Source of the DNA: Cyrtodaria siliqua
Lineage: Eukaryota > Mollusca > Bivalvia > Adapedonta > Hiatellidae
Assembly (NCBI GenBank): GCA_037043455.1
Contig: JAWPHD010001124.1
Span: forward strand, 186,001-250,000
DNA length: 64,000 nucleotides
Direction: 5' to 3'
Shown here: piece after piece, positions 59,051-64,000 of the stretch
Position numbering within the stretch: position 1 is the first letter of the stretch
Layout: every line of letters starts with the position of its first letter
Position numbers and translations under genes: made by a program
The notes under the pieces: generated by a model
Databases searched by the model: none
What the model saw: only the letters and a program-made list of their open reading frames with translations
Told to the model about the DNA's origin: nothing

Positions 59051-59719
59051 CGCCGATCTTACAACATATTGACATTCAATTGCAACCAGATATTTATGCA
59101 AACATGGTTTGATTTATCGCTAAGAAAGTAACAGTTAATATAGTCAAATATATTTAGAAGCATATTTTAAATTTATGAATACATCTTTACTTATAAAGCA
59201 AGTCAAACTAAAATTAAAACAAGAAAAGTATAACGCATGCGTTATATGTAGACGATTTTTAATAATGGGTTAGTTTGTGGAAGCTTTGTTCAAGTCACAT
59301 ACCTGTAGTCGTCGTTATGGAGATGTCAGGAAGATAAAGATGGAGATGACAGGAAGGTAAAGTGAAGAATTAAAAGATACTGTATTAATACAGATAAGTT
59401 TTTGTTTGGTCTTAGGTATACATTATTATACATGTTAAAGGGAACATATTTAAGTATTTTCAATTAAACGATTTACACCTGAGCTATTACAAAGGGAATT
59501 TCAGTGATATGCTACATTATAATATAAAGGTCATATTGACTTCAATTTTACAAGTGATTATCATGTGGGCCCTATTTATGTTCATGTTTTAGTTGTATTC
59601 AGGCTCAAAACCGCTTCGGAGTTGCCGTTAAGGCAATCAACTTTGCATTTTAAATGAATTACAAGTGATCTTATAGAAAATATTTAATTTCTTTACTTCT
59701 TTACTTCATTATAATACCC

Positions 59720-59860
59720 AAATATAAATTGGTGCCTAAACGCCTAGGATAAAAATTAAAATAGATGCCGAAATGGTTTGATGCCGAAACATCTAGGTGC
59801 CGATTCGTCTAGGTGTCGAAATGGTTTGGTGTCGAAACGTCCTGAATCGATCTTGATCAC
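59720..59860 (+). repeat. Short-unit repeat GGTGCCGAAACGTCTAG
   Basis: About six diverged 17-20-bp units alternating 'GATGCCGAAATGGTTTG' and 'GGTGCCGATTCGTCTAG'. No frame. Such blocks can be the ends of larger elements. Confidence 0.65.
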
Positions 59861-60169
59861 ACAGACGCAAAAACTTGAGAATTAATAAGCATTTTTCATG
59901 TACTGATCATTGGGACCCTGATTTAATTAGACTAATATACTATATACACAATAGTTTTCGCCTAGATAAATGTCATTTGCACCTACTGCTATGTTCCATC
60001 GTATTGTATCTTAACGTATTATCATCTGGAAAAAATTAAATTTTCCTGTCTAGACGTGCAGGACTCACACCACTATTATCTCCATTGAATACTCATGCCC
60101 TACAGATGAAGGAGGTAGATTAAAAAAGACAAGTCCGCTTTTCTACATTTTACAGGATACATTATACAA

Positions 60170-60303
60170 TTATGGACTTTTCAGCTGTTATACATGATGT
60201 GATATGCACCAAAAAAATCATTATTGACCGAGGCGATAGCCGAGGTCAATAATGATTTTTTGGTACATATCAACATCATGTATAACAGCTGAAAAGTCCA
60301 TAA
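60170..60303. mobile_element. Hairpin MITE, 134 bp
   Basis: Arms 'TTATGGACTTTTCAGCTGTT' and 'AACAGCTGAAAAGTCCATAA' are perfect. The stem continues through 'AAAATCATTATTGACC' / 'GGTCAATAATGATTTT' to a GAGGCGATAGCCGAG tip. Confidence 0.85.
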
Positions 60304-60324
60304 CTGTTTTATTATATAACCCTC

Positions 60325-60428
60325 AATTTACAATTATATAAAACAGGTCAATATCAAAAAAACAATTATATAAAACAGGTCAATATCAAAAAAACAGGTC
60401 AATATCAAAAAAACAGGTCAATATCGCT
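60325..60428 (+). repeat. Minisatellite, 19-bp unit
   Basis: 'ACAGGTCAATATCAAAAAA' occurs four times, the first two separated by 'CAATTATATAAA'. It follows the hairpin MITE within 25 bp. Confidence 0.8.
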
Positions 60429-61380
60429 AGATATTTTTTCTAAAAAATTACTTTTTAGCCAATGAAAACGCGTCTATTTATAGGTTATATAATAATGATT
60501 TATCTTTACCAGGTTCTAAATCTACATCATTTTATGACGAGATCACAGAAAAATGCATGTTGATATAAGATTTCTAGCTAATTCTGCCTCATTTTACGCA
60601 TCATGGATCTAATCACCACGGGGTTGTATTTTTTCCTAAATTTTAATATGTGTCACGCAAACATGAAATTAAAAAATGTTTAATCTGGTAAATATTTGTT
60701 AATTGTGTTTTTAGTTACAGATATTGGATCAATGAAGAATTTAAGCATCAATACATGTTGTAAATTTTGTTTATCTCTATGCCACGAAGAAAAACATTAC
60801 AATGGGACCCTATGGAAAATTAATTGTGGTGTGAGACGTGCAGACTAATTCGATTCAATGTTTAGAAATGCCCTTAATTACAGTACTCTCTCTATATTGT
60901 GGTATAAGGACCTCTGCATGACACACACTTAAATAGGAACCATTATCTATTCGTTCGTTTCATCTGTAATATTCATTCGTTATGTATTGTTGTGTGATTT
61001 GGTACTACCCACGAGGATTGGTTCGGAAGGAAACCTTACAGCCGTGTTCTATAAGTATTATGGGTCCTTTTTGTACAACACACGTTTTCCCAAATGAACT
61101 TCCGTTAAATTGTTATTAAGATTGAAGTCTGTTGATTAATAGTCCAGGCCATGGGGCTGTAATTTGTATTTCAAAATTAGATTTAAAATCAGCTCGGGTT
61201 GAGGAATATTGAACGCTGCAAAACACAATAAGCAGATAAAATGAGAGTTTGAAAATCTCACTGGTGTTATATTTGAGGTAAATTTGAATTAATTCCCGAT
61301 TTATTGTTTCCAAAACTTTAACAATGAAACATAGCTAGTATAGTAGATCTATGTATGATGTTTAATTATATACAATAAGG

Positions 61381-61436
61381 AGTGTGTGCGTACGTGCGTG
61401 CGTGCATGCATGTATGTATGTATGTATGAATGTAGA

Positions 61437-61478
<42 letters not shown>

Positions 61479-61496
61479 CGCGTGTGTGTGTGTCCA
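61381..61496 (+). repeat. Compound alternating purine-pyrimidine microsatellite
   Basis: (TGCG)n/(CATG)n/(TATG)n, then (TG)n at 61439-61470, a 12-base CGCG run and again (TG)n to 61492. The three ORFs through it, both strands, are shadows. Confidence 0.95.
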
Positions 61497-61797
61497 GCTC
61501 CTCTTCCTATATACGTGTTTACGACCATGCTTCACACAAATGAGCTTGGTAGTAAACGAAGGGTAAAACATCTCCCATTTCCTAAGTGTACACGCCCACT
61601 AATCTGATTGGTTGTAATATAATTCAAATTAAATAATGAATATCGTGCGCAACACTTATAATGAATTGGAATATATCATCGAAGCGCAGAACAAACACAA
61701 CGTGGTTCACTTGTATATAATAAAGAGTCCTTCACCGCTGCGTAATACTTGTCATTCTGTGTTGTTCTGTAGTCACCATTGTATTAAGCGACAAGCA

Positions 61798-61855
61798 TTA
61801 TATTCTATTCTATTATATTCTATTCTATGCTATGCTATGCTATGCTATGCTATGA
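61798..61855 (+). repeat. (TATTC)n/(TATGC)n microsatellite
   Basis: Pentanucleotide repeat changing from TATTC to TATGC units. Confidence 0.9.
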
Positions 61856-61983
61856 CAAATATTAGGCATTTTAAAAGAGGCTACCAGTGGTGATGCAAAA
61901 CAAATATTTTGAATGTTAATAACATCCAACAAATGGAGAAACTCTAGAACAGCATTTGTTACGCCATTAGATTATAAGAATCT

Positions 61984-62121
61984 TTCATGGGTATCCGGTG
62001 AAGATAGGGAATTCCAACCCGAGGTATAAGTGTTTTTATCGGAACCGAGGCTCTACCGAGCTTCCGATTAAAACACTTATACCGAGAGTTGGAATTCCCT
62101 ATCTGAATCGAATACCCATGA
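61984..62121. mobile_element. Hairpin MITE, 138 bp
   Basis: Outer arms 'TCATGGGTAT' and 'ATACCCATGA'; inner arms 'GATAGGGAATTCCAAC' and 'GTTGGAATTCCCTATC', then 'TATAAGTGTTTTTATCGGAA' against its complement around a 'CCGAGGCTCTACCGAG' tip. Confidence 0.8.
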
Positions 62122-62240
62122 TAGATTATTTTTCTTGCATATCAGAGACATGTTGTGTGTCGACGCCGCCAGCTAATAACGTTTTACATGTTTTCCTGCG
62201 TACCGGGTGTTGGCGCGCGTGAATTTTATCTCGACCCTAG

Positions 62241-62455
62241 GGTGAGATGGAACTATCTAGCCCCGGTAAAATGACGGATATCCTTGTCCGGTTTGCAAGA
62301 AATCATACCGGACAAGGATATCCGTCATTTTACCGGGGCTAGATATTTCCATCTCACCAGATGATATTTGAGATGGAAATATCTAGCCCCGGTAAAATGA
62401 AGGATATCCTTGTCCGGTATGCAAGAAACCTTTTTCTTGCCTACCGGACAAGGTG
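62241..62455. mobile_element. Nested hairpin repeats with 'ATCTAGCCCCGGTAAAATGA' arms
   Basis: 62241-62358 is an inverted repeat (GGTGAGATGG ... CCATCTCACC) with a stem through 'GGATATCCTTGTCCGGT'. 62371-62455 repeats one arm directly and ends in its own small hairpin (CTTGTCCGGTATGCAAGAAA ... TTTCTTGCCTACCGGACAAG). Confidence 0.85.
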
Positions 62456-62749
62456 TTTTAATAATTCATATTTTCATTTAAAATTTTAACTGGCGTCGTT
62501 TAACAAATATCGCTCGCGATTTATAAAATTTAATCTGCATTGATTAGACTAAAACCTTGTTGATAAACTTAATAAAATTCCAGTGATTTCGAGTTTTTAG
62601 TATTCGTGTTATTTTCAAAAATCCTGGGTGACCGATTATAAAATTTGAGCATCTTGTGCACTTTCAGGTTAGTAAAACTCGTACAATTATACATACATAC
62701 ATACATACATATGATGAGCTCAAACACAATTCGTTTACTACAGCTTTAA

Positions 62750-62900
62750 GTGTTTGTATTCCCCACCACCAAATGGTGAGAGTGTATATAGCGTTAGCCA
62801 TGTGCGTCTGTCCTTCCGTACCTACGTACAGCTTTCCGTCCGTCCCGAAAAAGCTTGTGTGTCTATCTCCTCCCACACTTTTCAACCGATTGCTTCGAAA
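62750..62900 (+). repeat. CCGT-rich interspersed repeat with CCACCACCAAATGGTG palindrome
   Basis: 'TTCCCCACCACCAAATGGTG' is followed by 'CTTCCGTACCTACGTACAGC', 'CCGTCCGTCCCGAAAAAGC' and 'CTCCCACACTTTTCAACCGA'. Related pieces are at 9120-9200, 23165-23240 and, reversed, 34860-34945. Confidence 0.5.
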
Positions 62901-63087
62901 GAGAATACGTTAACATTTCTATTGTGTATTTTTACACTGATTGTTTTCAGTCGGGGTATCCGTGTAACATGGACACATTTCTAGTCTTTTTGTCGTTGTT
63001 GTTGACGATTTACTGATAATTTAATTTACATGCATTCATTTTCATAATACACCCTCCGGTAACACGTATTATTAGGTTTAAACTATT

Positions 63088-63128
63088 AACGCACGCACGC
63101 ACGCACACACACACGCACACACACACAT
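63088..63128 (+). repeat. (CACG)n/(CA)n microsatellite
   Basis: 'ACGCACGCACGCACGCAC' followed by (AC)n. Confidence 0.95.
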
Positions 63129-63629
63129 AAACCATGAAAATGTCAGCAACAGTCATTAAACGATGATAAATTTCATTTGCTTCAACGAGTATGTGAACTA
63201 CGTTTGAATTCCCCTTTGAATGGATGAGAAAGGTATAAACGCCTTCTATTTGCTCTTGTCTCATAGACAACCACCTCCGGAAGACGTTATATGATGATCA
63301 ATTAACAAATACAAATTGAACGCAGATGTTATTTAATAGACCAGATAATCCGAACTCAGACGTGAATCCAATCCACCAGAAAATCATGCACGTTCTATAT
63401 ATGATTTGTGTGTAATATAAAACTGCTTCTCTGAATAAAAATGTCATTGACCAGTCTGGATTTTTGATATATATATCGAATAATTACACACCATCCCATC
63501 CAAATGGCTTTGTTTATTGAGAGACATATTTCTTTAATATGAGTATTGGCTTCATAAACGATACCGCATTTTTAGTTTCAAATAACATCAATAAAATAAC
63601 AAAAACTAACACCAAATCTAATTGTATGA

Positions 63630-63869
63630 CCAGCTATTAAAATAAGACATCGTTTTAATAAACAAGATAGAAACGGTGCTCGTGCAGCTCCTTTTTATAT
63701 TGGTTCAATCAATCCAGAAGTCATTAAACAATCAATTAAGATTCTGTTGAGTCTTTATAGCTTTCGTCAATATAAGGCAGTTTCAAAATATCGTAAGCAT
63801 CACAGTTCTGTGTATCATTATGATCATGCATCCCGCCATGACCGTTCACTGACCGTTCCAAGGCGGTAG
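63630..63869 (+). CDS. Unrecognised 79-codon open frame ending inside a family-A repeat
   Basis: Open from just after TGA at 63627-63629 to TAG at 63867-63869. It contains NKQDRNGARAAPFYIGSI, NPEVIKQSIKILLSLY and SFRQYKAVSKYRKHHSSV. The last eight or so codons are already the family-A 3' repeat (GACCGTTCCAAGGCGGTAG), so only 63630 to about 63846 is specific. There is no ATG near its beginning. Composition is basic and aromatic, possibly a nucleic-acid-binding or transposable-element protein; no family is recognised. It may be upstream retroelement sequence joined to the family-A end. Confidence 0.2.
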   Translation, partial: PAIKIRHRFNKQDRNGARAAPFYIGSINPEVIKQSIKILLSLYSFRQYKAVSKYRKHHSSVYHYDHASRHDRSLTVPRR

Positions 63870-64000
63870 CCCTATTCTCAACCATTTTATGTTTGTGATG
63901 TTTTAAGTTGTTCTTTGTTTCTGTGTGTGTTTGTGGTTGACTGTCGTCCTTGAATGATACTTTTCCTGTTCGAGTTTTATATCTATATTTAGTGGAATAA
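63846..64000 (+). mobile_element. Family-A 3' end, running off the window
   Basis: 'GACCGTTCCAAGGCGGTAG', 'CCCTATTCTCAACCATTTTA', 'GTGGTTGACTGTCGTCCTTG' and 'ACTTTTCCTGTTCGAGTTTT', then 'TATATCTATATTTAGTGG'. The proximal part of the tail (the CCCCCAGNGGCC patch) is missing. Confidence 0.7.

Noticed and set aside
61362..61607. Histidine-threonine and cysteine-valine repeat proteins on both strands
   Set aside because: They are translations of the alternating (TG)n/(CG)n microsatellite.

Overview
This window looks like intergenic and intronic DNA from an animal, most likely a bivalve mollusc. It is AT-rich, has no bacterial-style gene packing, and has no uninterrupted frame longer than about 180 codons. 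The repeats are the strongest clue to the host: degraded LINE-type retroelements, a Tc1/mariner remnant, several hairpin (MITE-like) families, CCGT-rich repeats beside 'CCACCACCAAATGGTG'-type sequence, and microsatellites. That mix is familiar from lophotrochozoan, and especially bivalve, genomes. A heterodont bivalve is my best guess from memory of such repeats; the species cannot be fixed from sequence alone.

The one confident host coding feature is a single 155-bp exon on the minus strand at 47705-47859. It has clean AG and GT splice sites and encodes 51 residues of the ligand-binding (Venus flytrap) domain of a metabotropic glutamate receptor-like class C GPCR. Neighbouring exons were not found, so the surrounding tens of kilobases are best read as introns of that gene filled with repeats. 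Three further open-frame islands (8.5, 36.6-37.0 and 63.6 kb) and two plus-strand splice-acceptor candidates (21.7 and 23.0 kb) may be host-derived, but I cannot identify them.

Layout. 0-3.4 kb: 3'-end fragments of an RT-encoding retroelement (family A) and repeat family B. 3.4-19 kb: two diverged, interrupted copies of a long duplicated segment, with a tandem repeat at 9.1-10.3 kb, B copies at 12.3-13.2 kb and a chimeric RT relic at 13.2-13.65 kb. 19-27 kb: mostly single-copy DNA with a MITE at 22.0 kb, a degenerate repeat at 23.2-23.9 kb and a diverged tandem array at 24.2-25.85 kb. 27-30 kb: B copy and the first copy of a composite MITE. 30.6-34.7 kb: a further copy of the duplicated segments. 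36.6-38.1 kb: an open-frame island and a GCATTT/CGTTC-rich hairpin repeat. 38.1-42.4 kb: a 5'-truncated LINE flanked by a 63-bp direct repeat. 42.7-45.3 kb: RT relics, including a Jockey/CR1-like LINE on the minus strand. 46-50.5 kb: MITEs, the receptor exon, the second composite MITE and a Tc1/mariner relic. 50.6-54.3 kb: RT-element and LINE relics. 55-59 kb: B copy, two more LINE relics and a (GAAT)n block. 59.7-64 kb: minisatellites, long hairpins, a potential Z-DNA tract, and a family-A 3' end running off the window.

Every transposase and RT frame seen is broken by stops, frameshifts or truncation, so no autonomous element is intact here. I found no convincing undescribed molecular system. 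The most useful leads are the receptor exon, the multi-copy segmental duplication around it, the unidentified open-frame islands, and the structurally conserved composite MITE with an open 75-codon frame.
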